From contig CALSSE010000010.1 of assembly GCA_943788935.1 (NCBI GenBank), positions 124,001-188,000 on the forward strand: 64,000 bases of DNA. The letters are read 5' to 3'. Position 1 is the first letter of the stretch. Every line of letters starts with the position of its first letter. Under the pieces are notes generated by a model. The model saw only the letters and a list, made by a program, of their open reading frames with translations, ran no database searches and was not told the DNA's origin. Positions 53,344 to 62,308 of this stretch are shown here, one piece after another. The stretch is from an uncultured bacterium. GTDB taxonomy: Bacteria; Myxococcota_A; Bradymonadia; UBA7976; VGTA01. The translations under genes and the position numbers were made by a program.

Positions 53344-55140
53344 TCATCTCTCTAGCTCCATGCTATATCGCTGAGAATGTTCGCTATTGCCGACGTTATC
53401 CCGAGCCCAAATTCTAAACGATCGCTCACCCTCACTGACTCGCACTCGCCATTGATAAAGAGCTCCATTGACCTCACAATCAACATATTGAGACCGATAG
53501 GGACAGGGATAGTCATTTCCGTTGAAATCCCATCGTAAGACAGCAGAGTCTACTCCACTAGGATCGGTGATCTCTACATTGATTTCCACCTCGGTGTCTT
53601 CATACCATTGTTCATTATGACTAGGATCAAGGACGTTGATATCAGGAGCGTTTTGGTCGACTTGTGTAGTGACATCTATTTGGTAGCTGTTGCTTATTCC
53701 TCTCTGACCTTGTTGATTTATTGCTTCTATATGAAAAGGGCGAGCGCCTGGGCTCGTTACCCGTATGGTCCAGATATATTGTGAGCCACTCACATCACAG
53801 TCGGCGTATCTTTGTCGGGTAGGGCATGGATATCGTTGTTCATTATAATCCCACACCAAGACAACTTCACGAAGAGCGATATCACTTTGGATATCGGCAA
53901 CAATCTCCACACTACTGTTTTGTGCGGTCTCAGTGTGCTGTACTGGTGAGAGAACTTGAACTTGAGGAGCTTCTATGGTCGGCGGAGAAGGGTTAGTGTT
54001 ATCCTCAGGGTCCGAGGGAGCTTGGTGACCTGCAAGATCATCAGCCCCCCCTAGATAAATCTTATGGGTCTCTGAAATAGACTCTTTTCCTGCTATGTCA
54101 AGCGCCCGAATTCTGAACGCTCGTTCTCCTTCACTGACTTCAACGCTCCATGTAAATCCGCCCTGACCATCTTGTGTGCATGCTACATAACGCTGTTGAG
54201 TAGGACAGGGGTAGCTAATCCCATTGAAATCCCATATCAATGCGGCTTCGATGAAGTTATTATCATCAGTGATCTCTGCTCTGATCTCCACCACGCTGTG
54301 TTCTTCATGTAGACTTTGATCATCAGGAGATAAAATGATGACACTCGGTGGTGTGGTGTCTTGTTGAGCTTGACCCCCTCCAATAAATGCGTCTCCACCC
54401 TCCTGACTAATCCCTCCCTTTCGGATAAAGTCTTGTAAGCTTGAGAGACCTCTCATATTTAATACATTCGCGTAGGCACTCAACTCTCGATAATATTGGC
54501 TTGGTCGTCCAAATATATCTCCTTGTCTGCCTCCAGAGTAATAGCCGCTGTTAATCTTAAATACCGGTCCATCAGATCCGATCACAACCGGACCCCCTGA
54601 GTCACCAGGACAAAGCTGGTTGCTCTGCTCTGAGACCCTGTGAGTATAAAACTGTTTCGCTCTTGGCCCTCTATTTGTTCGACGGTTGGAGCACCCATAG
54701 CCAAAGATCGTCACCTCTCCTTGAGTAGGCTCATTAATGGCGATACTCGTCGGTTTGGCGATGGTATTGGGGACCGCTTCTGCGAGATGAATCAAGGCGA
54801 TATCTTTGTCTCCAAGCCGATTCCCAAATGAAAATACGCTCTCTATGGCATAGCGATAGTCGCTTTGGCCCCGATCGACTACAAAGTGACCCCACCGACC
54901 CGACCTGCTATTATAGCCCACGCAATGGGCTGCCGATATAACTACTCGAGGTCGTATGAGGGTAGCGGTACACAAACTCCCATTAAGGCTGAGTCGTCCG
55001 ATCTCAGGTCGAAGTGAGGTCACTTGACCCCCGATAAGTTTATTTCCATATTCATCTTGAGGTAGCTCAGCGTCAGCGCATCCCGCGAGGATGATAAACA
55101 GAACAGACAGTTTAGTGTGATATCTGCAATAGTCATTCAT
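53344..55140 (-). CDS. Lipoprotein trypsin-like serine protease with three Ig-like modules
   Basis: A roughly 598-residue lipoprotein (lipobox LAGC). Residues about 35-240 are a chymotrypsin-fold (S1) protease: catalytic His in ISAAHC, Asp in DKDIALIHL and Ser in CPGDSGGPV, so it should be active. IGG at the mature N-terminus of the domain recalls trypsin activation (IVGG). Three repeats of about 95 residues follow (about 265-360, 400-490, 505-598), each with a strand pattern VEI.A.I.D...I..A.L.WDFNG..YPCP...RYV.C and ending in EGERAFRIRALD. They look like bacterial Ig-like adhesion modules with a conserved Cys pair. AAGGTG lies six bases before the ATG at 55140. Confidence 0.9.
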   Translation of the reverse strand: MNDYCRYHTKLSVLFIILAGCADAELPQDEYGNKLIGGQVTSLRPEIGRLSLNGSLCTATLIRPRVVISAAHCVGYNSRSGRWGHFVVDRGQSDYRYAIESVFSFGNRLGDKDIALIHLAEAVPNTIAKPTSIAINEPTQGEVTIFGYGCSNRRTNRGPRAKQFYTHRVSEQSNQLCPGDSGGPVVIGSDGPVFKINSGYYSGGRQGDIFGRPSQYYRELSAYANVLNMRGLSSLQDFIRKGGISQEGGDAFIGGGQAQQDTTPPSVIILSPDDQSLHEEHSVVEIRAEITDDNNFIEAALIWDFNGISYPCPTQQRYVACTQDGQGGFTWSVEVSEGERAFRIRALDIAGKESISETHKIYLGGADDLAGHQAPSDPEDNTNPSPPTIEAPQVQVLSPVQHTETAQNSSVEIVADIQSDIALREVVLVWDYNEQRYPCPTRQRYADCDVSGSQYIWTIRVTSPGARPFHIEAINQQGQRGISNSYQIDVTTQVDQNAPDINVLDPSHNEQWYEDTEVEINVEITDPSGVDSAVLRWDFNGNDYPCPYRSQYVDCEVNGALYQWRVRVSEGERSFRIWARDNVGNSEHSQRYSMELER

Positions 55141-55579
55141 AATTAACACCTTATATGCTGAGTCCTCAAGCTACCAAGTGCATACCTAGAGCAGATCATG
55201 TGCCAAGTTTAATTCGGCCAAACCTAGGCGCTAAAGTCTTAAACTGTGACATTAATGACTCATCCTTAAGCCCAATAACTGAGACATTAATGCCTCAATA
55301 GGGCGTCAAGAGCACACAACTTACTCAAAGTCTCATATTCTTCGTCGACCAGCCATGTTGGAGAATCATGGCCCGCATAACCTTAAGACTCTCAGATTAT
55401 GTAGACAGCTTAGATAATACGTTTATCAAACGATCTTAATTAACTAGAGACAAAGAAGGATTTCTTTATTGAGAACTTAAGAGTGATCAAGGTAAGTTTA
55501 ACTCACCGATCATAAGGTATCTCTGCCATACCTTTTATTTGCGATGATCATTATACACTTTCAATGGAGTATTAGTCCC
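55141..55579. other. Intergenic region with a 21-bp direct repeat
   Basis: About 440 bases between divergent lipoprotein genes. A direct repeat (55242-55262 and 55277-55297; core GACATTAATG with CTCA behind it) spaced 35 bp centre to centre could be a binding site for an unknown regulator. No riboswitch or terminator was recognised. Confidence 0.5.
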
Positions 55580-56845
55580 ATGCAGACAAGCCAATATACT
55601 ACAATGCATTATGCACAGGCGCTCTTAGCGTTTACTCTACTCTTCAGCGCTTGCTCAAATAGTTCAAGTGATGATGACTCCGATACGGCTGACAGCGCTG
55701 GCATGATGGGAGGAACATCCGACATTGTTGTGGGAGGCTCAATGTCGGCGGGTGGCACAGAGTCTGCCGGTGAAGAGTCTGGTGGTACAACAATTATCGA
55801 TACCCCTGCCGGAGAGTCAATGAATGGTGGTGAAGATTCTGCTGGAGAGTCAATGAATGGTGGCGTTGAAGCCCCAACGGGAATGTGTGATATCAATGAG
55901 GTTACGGTGGCTGCCGAACAGGCGACCGGTGATGGGGGTAACTTAAGTTATACACTCAGAACCTCAACCGACTCACCCTACAATGTGATTCAAATTCAGT
56001 CTCTCTCAGATTGGAATGGCCCGACGAGCCCAGGCGTTTATTCCCTAGATGGTATTAACTATGCAGATTGTGGTCTATGCTTACTCGCCTACACTGGTTG
56101 CACTGATGAAGGGTGTGATAAAACGCTTTATGCTCAAGAAGGCGAAGTTGAATTTACAGCCATAGGTTTAGCAACAGGCGATCAAGTCACCGCTCAGCTC
56201 CGAAATGTTGTCTTTCGTGAAGTGACGATCAATGAAGAGACCTTTCAATCCACAGAAGTGCCTAATGGACAAACCTGGTGTGTCAATGACCTACCGATTG
56301 ACCAAGAGCTGATTGATCCACAAGCGTCTAACTGTGAACAACCTAACATTAACTGTGTGGGAGACGCTGTGCCTGATTATCAACTGCTCAGCTGCGCCAC
56401 TGGTGAACTCACCTCAGCTCACTCCTTAATGGACCAAGAGGGCAAGGGACTTTGGATGGTGCTCACCGCCGGTTGGTGCCCAGCATGTCGCGATTATATC
56501 CCACAAGTTCGTGAAAATGAACCAAGCCTCACCGGAGACGGAGTAAACTTGGTGTATGTTCTCGGTGAAGACTCTTCTTATGGTGAACCTGATCTCGACT
56601 ATTGTCGCCAGTATGCAGCGACCTATGGTGACGGTGCTTTAGAGCGCTTCTATATAGATTATACCTCTGATGGCGGGTTTTATAATACGTTTTTGAGCCT
56701 ATGGCCATATCTAGGGCCAAATGGAGAATTTGCCCTGCCTTGGAATGCGCTCGTCCGCTCCGGTATGTATAACTATGAATATGTCCATGGTGATGGGGCT
56801 TCTACTACTTTAAATATGGGTATCAATAGCCTCATTAACCCATAG
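55580..56845 (+). CDS. Lipoprotein with a thioredoxin-like (TlpA/redoxin) domain
   Basis: A roughly 421-residue lipoprotein; the ATG at 55580 has GGAG nine bases before it. The lipobox is FSAC, followed by an acidic and Gly/Ser-rich linker (with an 11-residue unit AGESMNGGEDS repeated twice), a strand-rich domain of about 150 residues with four Cys, and a C-terminal thioredoxin-like domain (about 275-421). The CxxC motif is in TAGWCPACRDYIPQ, suitable for a periplasmic or surface disulfide reductase or isomerase, though no cis-Pro block is obvious. It may act on the many Cys-rich surface proteins coded nearby. Related to redoxin-domain lipoproteins frequent in myxobacteria. Confidence 0.85.
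   Translation: MQTSQYTTMHYAQALLAFTLLFSACSNSSSDDDSDTADSAGMMGGTSDIVVGGSMSAGGTESAGEESGGTTIIDTPAGESMNGGEDSAGESMNGGVEAPTGMCDINEVTVAAEQATGDGGNLSYTLRTSTDSPYNVIQIQSLSDWNGPTSPGVYSLDGINYADCGLCLLAYTGCTDEGCDKTLYAQEGEVEFTAIGLATGDQVTAQLRNVVFREVTINEETFQSTEVPNGQTWCVNDLPIDQELIDPQASNCEQPNINCVGDAVPDYQLLSCATGELTSAHSLMDQEGKGLWMVLTAGWCPACRDYIPQVRENEPSLTGDGVNLVYVLGEDSSYGEPDLDYCRQYAATYGDGALERFYIDYTSDGGFYNTFLSLWPYLGPNGEFALPWNALVRSGMYNYEYVHGDGASTTLNMGINSLINP
55808..55873 (+). repeat. 33-bp coding repeat, two units
   Basis: Two 33-bp units encode AGESMNGG followed by three variable residues in the linker of the thioredoxin-like lipoprotein. Confidence 0.8.
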
Positions 56846-57311
56846 AGTTTGGAATAGATGTCAGAGATAACACTCGCTAGTCCTGCTCAGCGTGCACGTT
56901 TGAGATCTTGGCTAGCTGAGATTTATGAATAAGAGTCCTCAAACTTGTCGATAATCGAAGGTCTTGTGCCCATTAAACAGAGCACACACCTTGGGGCAGC
57001 CTAAGCGTACAATTATGGGTAAAAACTCAAAAAAGTGAGCAGAGGTAGAACGCTGATCATACTTCGTTGTGAGACTTCATTGTGAGCTCAAAAAGCAAAG
57101 TGTCTCCAATACAACAACACCTATTGGATCAGGAGTCACTCATTGGGGTAGGAGTGAATCACGTCCTCCATCGCTGCCTGCTTTGTTATTCTTATCTTTA
57201 GGGGTCATTATGGATATGAGTTATCGTAAAAATTGAGTATTACACTCACCCTAACTAAGACATTCACTATGACATATGGCGAACCCTACATTGCCCTGAA
57301 GAGGATACCTA
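56846..57311. other. Intergenic region, nothing recognised
   Basis: 466 bases between the thioredoxin-like lipoprotein gene and the DUF5916-type gene. A 24-codon frame at 56857 has no ribosome binding site. No RNA gene, riboswitch or repeat was seen. GAGG at about 57299 serves the next gene. Confidence 0.6.
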
Positions 57312-59720
57312 ATGTACTCAGCTAAAGACGAAAAGTCTTGTCTTCCAATAACATATTCTATCGCCTTACTCATCTCTCTGTCTATTTTATCATCGCAAGC
57401 CGCTGCAGAGTCGCCTGCTGAAGAGAATATAAATGAGAGTGCCGGTGGGAGCGAAGCAGAGCGTAGTTCATCTACGACATCTAGCCCTACGCTGACCAAA
57501 GGTCTAGAGCGATCAGATCCAAGAGCAAAACTAGGCAGTCGTACCATGAACGCGACGAGGCGAGCTGGGGAGATCATCATTGACGGGCAGCTCAATGAAG
57601 AGGCTTGGGTAAAGGGTAAGCCGAGTGTAGGTTTTGTAGAGCGCGTTCCCAACCCAGGCGCACAGTCACCAGTAGAGAGCGCAGTCACGGTCCTTTTTGA
57701 TGACACTGCCCTCTACATAGGGGTGAGGATGGATTATCCCAAGGATCAGCCGCCCGTCGCTTGGGAGCTAAGAAGAGACATCGGTTCGATCTGGAATGAT
57801 GATGCGATCACGATTAAAATAGATGCTCGTAGAGATCGACGCACAACATTAGGCTTCGCAATAAACGCCGCCGGAGCAAACTTGGATCTGATCGCTCTTG
57901 ATAATGGTCAGTCCTTCTTAACCGAGTACGACATGGTTTGGGAGGGCGCTTCATTTATCGGTGAACGCTCTTGGTTTGCCGAGCTACGTATTCCTTACAC
58001 CGCTTTAGCATTTGAGGCGGGAGATCAGACCCCTGAGCCAGGTATTGCGCTCTCAAGGGATCATCCCGCTCGACAAGCCACCGACGATTGGACTCTGCTC
58101 CCTCCAGAGTTTGGTCCTGCCTCAGCGATACATTATGGGACTTTAAAAGGACTCGAGGGAGTCGATGGAGGTCGACCGCTCATCTTAATGCCCTATCTCA
58201 GCGGCCAAGGGCTTAAGGCGGAGCGCGCCACTGGTGGTCTTCAGCTTGGTGAATATGCCAGCGCTCGTGTTGGAGGTGATGTCAGAATGAATATGGGTGA
58301 GGGTGTATGGCTTGAGCTGAGCGCGCTCACCGACTTTGCTCAAGTGGACTTAGATGATGCCCTCCTTAATCTAGATCGCTTCCCGCTCTTCTTCCCAGAG
58401 AGGAGAACGTTCTTTCTCAATGGAACTGATGTTTTCTCTTTTGGTGCTTTCGGCGCCTCACAGCCCTTCTTCTCCAGACGTATAGGCCTCACAGCAGAGG
58501 GTAAAGAAGTCCCACTTTACGGTGGGTTCAAACTCTACAGTAGAGCGGGGAAACTGCGCTATGGCTTGTTGAGTACCCTTAGTGGACAGGCTGATGATGA
58601 CCCCTTAGGTAGCTCTACTGTAGCGCGAGCGAGATATGAGATCAAAGACGGCTTCATTGGCTTTATCCTGACTCATCAACGAGAAGTCCCGTCGGCAGAT
58701 ATCTCCATTTATGAAACGGGCTTTGGGGTCGACTTGAGTCAACGTTTCTTTAACAAGAAATTAGAACTAAGCGCGGCCTATAGTGGCTTTGTAAATGAGG
58801 AGTCAGACTTCTCAAATGCCACCCCCCTACTTGAGATGAGCGATGATTCATCAGAGTCAGTCGATCTCCCTCAGTCAATCAACCTTGAGGCGACTTGGCG
58901 TGGAGAAGACTACCAAACTAATGTGAGCGCTCTCTATGTGGACGAAGACTATAATCCTCGCCTTGGTTTCGTCAGACGGACTGGGGTAGTAGCCACCCGC
59001 GCTCAAGTCACTCGGGTCTTCTATAAGCCGCTTGGGCTCAATCGCTTCACACTCGGCCCTATCGTTGAACTCTCTTGGGATGATACCCTTAGCCAATCAC
59101 TCGACCGTAAAGGAGACTTTGGTTTTGGATTAGTGAGTGAGACAGGTTGGCAGTTGAATGGTGCTGCTGGCTATTTAGAGCGTGTTGTCAATCGTGATGG
59201 TTTCGACTTGGCTAGCATCGAAATCGCTCAGGGTGCTTATTCAGGTCCTAACGGCTTTTTAAGAGTCACCACCCCCTATGCAGGCGCCAGGGTTAGAGGA
59301 GGAGTTCGTTACCAATATGATGGCGCCTTCTTTGGAGGTGTAAGCCATAGCCTTAACTCTTTCGCTGACCTCTCTTTAAGCCGCTATCTTCGACTAAAGA
59401 TAGATTATGTGTACTCAAACTTCGATGTTCGCTCAGGAGGCCGAGAGGGCGATGGGCAAGAGCAAGCGTGGAACACAGCGGTCGCGGTCACTCCCACGAC
59501 CACCTTACAAGTAGACCTTGTAGGTCAACTCAATACCCAAGCTGACTTAGGTATTGCTATGGCGAGACTCCGCTGGCGCTGGGCGCCAGGCAGCGATCTC
59601 TTTCTTGTTTACCGAGCGCGTATCCCTCTTGAAGAGATGGCGATCATGGGTGAGCCCACCCCCCAGCGGGAAGATCAACTCATGTTTAAGATTGTCTGGC
59701 GGAACGATATCTTATTTTGA
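57312..59720 (+). CDS. CBM9-like / DUF5916 outer membrane protein
   Basis: An 802-residue exported protein with an N-terminal signal (about residues 13-32). Residues about 85-275 are a CBM9-like beta sandwich: IIIDGQLNEEAW, VTVLFDDTALYIGVRM, IWNDDAITIKIDARRD, WFAELRIPYTAL. Residues about 290-802 are a DUF5916-like beta barrel (LNLDRFPLFFPERRTFFLNG, then alternating amphipathic strands to a C-terminal hydrophobic residue, FKIVWRNDILF). In known genomes DUF5916 is a frequent partner of CBM9 domains, and the protein is assumed to sit in the outer membrane; the substrate is unknown. It stands alone between two larger intergenic regions. A small hairpin AGACT-AAAG-AGTCT follows the stop. Confidence 0.9.
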   Translation: MYSAKDEKSCLPITYSIALLISLSILSSQAAAESPAEENINESAGGSEAERSSSTTSSPTLTKGLERSDPRAKLGSRTMNATRRAGEIIIDGQLNEEAWVKGKPSVGFVERVPNPGAQSPVESAVTVLFDDTALYIGVRMDYPKDQPPVAWELRRDIGSIWNDDAITIKIDARRDRRTTLGFAINAAGANLDLIALDNGQSFLTEYDMVWEGASFIGERSWFAELRIPYTALAFEAGDQTPEPGIALSRDHPARQATDDWTLLPPEFGPASAIHYGTLKGLEGVDGGRPLILMPYLSGQGLKAERATGGLQLGEYASARVGGDVRMNMGEGVWLELSALTDFAQVDLDDALLNLDRFPLFFPERRTFFLNGTDVFSFGAFGASQPFFSRRIGLTAEGKEVPLYGGFKLYSRAGKLRYGLLSTLSGQADDDPLGSSTVARARYEIKDGFIGFILTHQREVPSADISIYETGFGVDLSQRFFNKKLELSAAYSGFVNEESDFSNATPLLEMSDDSSESVDLPQSINLEATWRGEDYQTNVSALYVDEDYNPRLGFVRRTGVVATRAQVTRVFYKPLGLNRFTLGPIVELSWDDTLSQSLDRKGDFGFGLVSETGWQLNGAAGYLERVVNRDGFDLASIEIAQGAYSGPNGFLRVTTPYAGARVRGGVRYQYDGAFFGGVSHSLNSFADLSLSRYLRLKIDYVYSNFDVRSGGREGDGQEQAWNTAVAVTPTTTLQVDLVGQLNTQADLGIAMARLRWRWAPGSDLFLVYRARIPLEEMAIMGEPTPQREDQLMFKIVWRNDILF

Positions 59721-59772
59721 AGACTAAAGAGTCTCTCACTGACTTAACATGATGTACATCAAGTAAACAAAG

Positions 59773-59780
59773 CCCCCCCC
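59773..59780 (+). repeat. Run of eight C
   Basis: A C8 tract lies about 100 bases before the start of the repeat-bearing metzincin gene. Its length is prone to slippage and it might alter promoter spacing. Confidence 0.8.
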
Positions 59781-59882
59781 TTCTGTGTAACTCAACATAT
59801 TGAAGTATGTATAAAACATATGCTATCTCAATGATCAGATGAGTTAGTTCTTGTATTCGACAACTAAGGGCCTTTAATCCAT

Positions 59883-60401
59883 ATGACTATTCAAAGCGTC
59901 TATAAACTGCACACCTTTCTCATATTTTTGGGCTATATACTCATTTGTAGTTTTGTGTCTTCAGGTTGTATTGAGCAGTCGCAGAGGCCTTCTGTTGTTG
60001 AGCGAGATGTTCTCACGTTAGATATGGAGCCGGTTGTCGATATGGAGCCGGTTGTCGATATGGAGCCGGTTGTCGATATGGAGCCGGTTGTCGATATGGA
60101 GCCGGTTGTCGATATGGAGTCGGTTGTCGATATGGAGCCGATTGTCGATATGGAGTCGGTTGTCGATATGGAGTCGGTTGTCGATATGGAGCCGGTTGTC
60201 GATATGGACCCGATTGTCGATATGGAGCCGGTTGTCGATATGGAGCCGGTTGTCGATATGGAGTCGGTTGTCGATATGGAGTCGAGTTGTCGATATGGAG
60301 CCAGTTGTCGATATGGAGACAGTTGTCGACATGGAGGCCCCTGTCGAGCCAGCCTGTGCAGATCACCCATCTTCTGCTATCGCTCCTTATGCAAATCCTA
60401 A
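59883..60401 (+). pseudogene. 5' fragment of a frameshifted metzincin lipoprotein gene
   Basis: This frame supplies the signal peptide (FLIFLGYILICSFVSSGC, lipobox SSGC) and reads the 18-bp repeat as the hexapeptide DMEPVV. One repeat unit at 60273-60291 has 19 instead of 18 bases, with an extra A at 60285, which throws the frame off. The protein then reads off-frame through the last units and stops at 60401. The rest of the gene continues from that point in the frame of the next entry. The extra base may be a true mutation, a mark of slippage or a sequencing error. Confidence 0.7.
60021..60345 (+). repeat. 18-bp coding minisatellite, about eighteen units
   Basis: About eighteen units of GATATGGAGCCGGTTGTC, with minor substitutions (GAGTCG, GACCCG, GCCAGT), run from 60021 to 60345. 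Unit fifteen (60273-60291) is 19 bp long, the only one that breaks the 18-bp period. The unit is open in several frames on both strands, which explains many overlapping frames in this stretch. Confidence 0.97.
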
Positions 60402-62109
60402 TCATGAGCATTATGTAGAATGTACTGAGCTTGATCCAGAATGTGAGCTCACTATAGATATTTTATTTATTTATACCCCATTCTTCTTTGAGCGACTCGG
60501 CTATCAGACAGAGCGAGTTGAACAGACGGTGAACCGCCTCATTGAAGATGCTAATAAAACACTAGAGAATAGCTTACTCCCTCGTCCTTATCGTTATCGT
60601 GTCGCGGGGATAGAGAGTCTAGCCTACACTGAGAGAGGTCAACTCAAGAGCGATGTGATCACCCTCAGGATGAATCCTGTTGTGCAATCACTCAAAGCTG
60701 TGCATGGAGCGGATGTAGTTTTCGCACTGCTAGGCACGCGAAGCTATGGTGGTTTAGCCTATAACACGGGTTCAACCTTTGTCAGTCAACGCTTCATAGC
60801 AGCTATCGATGGCTACTTCTTAACCGATGACTATGAACGCTGTGCGAGCGCTTACTCTACTTTTCCACATGAAGTCGGTCACTTACTGGGTGCAGGCCAT
60901 CGCGCATCACAATATAGAAACCCCAATGGGATCGCTTATGGTTACCATAATCAAGAGACTCATTTACGACGTAATCAAGCCTATGGAATAGAGATCGATC
61001 AAGAAGACCTGCTGTTCTATACGTTGATGTCTTATAAGTCTTATGACTCACCTGAGGGGAATATAAGAGGCTGTGTTGATTGCCAACAGCTTCTAGTCTT
61101 CTCATCTCCCGACCTATGGTGGTTTGATGATCCCTTGGACGATCTTCATGGATTCTGTTGGGTTGTGAATGAACACGAGGGAGAGAGCGCTGGTATGATT
61201 GAGCGAGTTGATCTCCTCTGTGGAGAGGACACGGAATGGATGATGGACGATGGAGGAGGTCAAGAGCCTCGATTTACTCCACCCATGAGCGCTTTAACCT
61301 CAATCTTAGTCGAAAATTTGGTAGAGAGAGCTGTCCCCTTAGGGGTCGATCAACCCACTTATCAAGATCCCAATGATCCTCAGTCAACGATTCAAGAAAT
61401 ATTCAGCGCCCGAAATCGAGACCGCGTTATCGATCGTTGGCCACAAGTCGCTCGCTTAAATCCGAAGCCTGTCCTCGCTGAGCAATGTTCTATTGATTGC
61501 GATGCTTATGGAAGAGGTCCATGCTTAGGAGGAGATCAATGTGGTCCCTGCCTCCCAGATCGATCACCTCATCAATCATTAACCGGTGAAGAGATATGTG
61601 TCAGCCGCCTTGAGCTCCATGAAGGACAGCCCCTTCATGATCAACAATATCAAGTGACTCAAGTTTTGACGGCGCCTAGTGAATCATTAATCACAGTGAT
61701 CCCTCTTATCTCTCCGAGTACAGTGTCTAAGATAGAGGTTACCCTAAGTACTCTTAATGATCAGCTAGAATCAGACTGGGCATGGGTCAACATAGGCCCA
61801 ACGACTTGGGTGGCAAACGCTGCGCCACCCCATACCATGAGTCTGTATGCTTATTGTGAAAACGATGATCAAGCTGATTTAGTAGAACAACAGTGGGGGA
61901 CGACTATTGGACAAGAATTTGCGGTGCGAGATGGCAACTCTCAAAATAACCATAGCCTAACCTATCACTTTGATCCCCCGAGTCATGAGCGGTGTCATCG
62001 ACTTGAGCTCCACCTCTCTCCATGGATTGATAATGCAGAGGGCAGAAGTGAGAGTGAGTATACTTTTTCAATCGATGAGATTAGAGTCTTTGGTTTAACA
62101 GACAACTGA
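60034..62109 (+). CDS. Metzincin-type zinc metalloprotease (catalytic part of the frameshifted gene)
   Basis: This frame is the same as the signal-bearing one only after a one-base correction at 60285; upstream of that it reads the repeat out of frame (SIWSRL). Meaningful sequence starts at about 60292 (DMEPVVDMETVVDMEAPVEP) and then gives a catalytic domain: LTIDILFIYTPFFFERLG, GADVVFALLGTRSYGGLA, and the zinc motif HEVGHLLGAGH (HExxHxxGxxH, 60868-60900) with a later Met-turn candidate YTLMSY. This is the M12B/reprolysin-like type. The C-terminal 330 residues are a Cys-containing region and a beta domain (SEYTFSIDEIRVFG). If the base is real, no signal peptide is attached and the protease would be unexported or unmade. 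Confidence 0.8.
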   Translation: MSIWSRLSIWSRLSIWSRLSIWSRLSIWSRLSIWSRLSIWSRLSIWSRLSIWSRLSIWTRLSIWSRLSIWSRLSIWSRLSIWSRVVDMEPVVDMETVVDMEAPVEPACADHPSSAIAPYANPNHEHYVECTELDPECELTIDILFIYTPFFFERLGYQTERVEQTVNRLIEDANKTLENSLLPRPYRYRVAGIESLAYTERGQLKSDVITLRMNPVVQSLKAVHGADVVFALLGTRSYGGLAYNTGSTFVSQRFIAAIDGYFLTDDYERCASAYSTFPHEVGHLLGAGHRASQYRNPNGIAYGYHNQETHLRRNQAYGIEIDQEDLLFYTLMSYKSYDSPEGNIRGCVDCQQLLVFSSPDLWWFDDPLDDLHGFCWVVNEHEGESAGMIERVDLLCGEDTEWMMDDGGGQEPRFTPPMSALTSILVENLVERAVPLGVDQPTYQDPNDPQSTIQEIFSARNRDRVIDRWPQVARLNPKPVLAEQCSIDCDAYGRGPCLGGDQCGPCLPDRSPHQSLTGEEICVSRLELHEGQPLHDQQYQVTQVLTAPSESLITVIPLISPSTVSKIEVTLSTLNDQLESDWAWVNIGPTTWVANAAPPHTMSLYAYCENDDQADLVEQQWGTTIGQEFAVRDGNSQNNHSLTYHFDPPSHERCHRLELHLSPWIDNAEGRSESEYTFSIDEIRVFGLTDN

Positions 62110-62308
62110 TCAGCAGACAGGGGAACATTCGCTGACCTCACCGGTTTCATGAGAGTTGATGAACAATCAGTCTAGAGACCGACCTCCCCTCTCTAAGGAG
62201 TCAAAATGATTCCTTGTAGGGACAAGAAGCAGATATAGAGTCCATTCTCAATCTCTTGACGAGCCCATTGTTAAAGATCGTTGATATTGGTCAGTTTAGA
62301 TACACGCT

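Noticed and set aside
56857..56931. 24-codon small ORF after the thioredoxin-like lipoprotein gene
   Set aside because: No ribosome binding site and no conserved feature; likely chance.
60021..60345. Regular repeat array that might be taken for CRISPR
   Set aside because: Units are contiguous 18-mers with no spacers, and the array is coding; no cas genes are present.
60013..60411. Several long minus-strand frames (for example repeats of IDNRLH or YRQPAP) across the 18-bp repeat
   Set aside because: They exist because the repeat unit has no stop in several frames; no ribosome binding site, no non-repeat sequence of their own.
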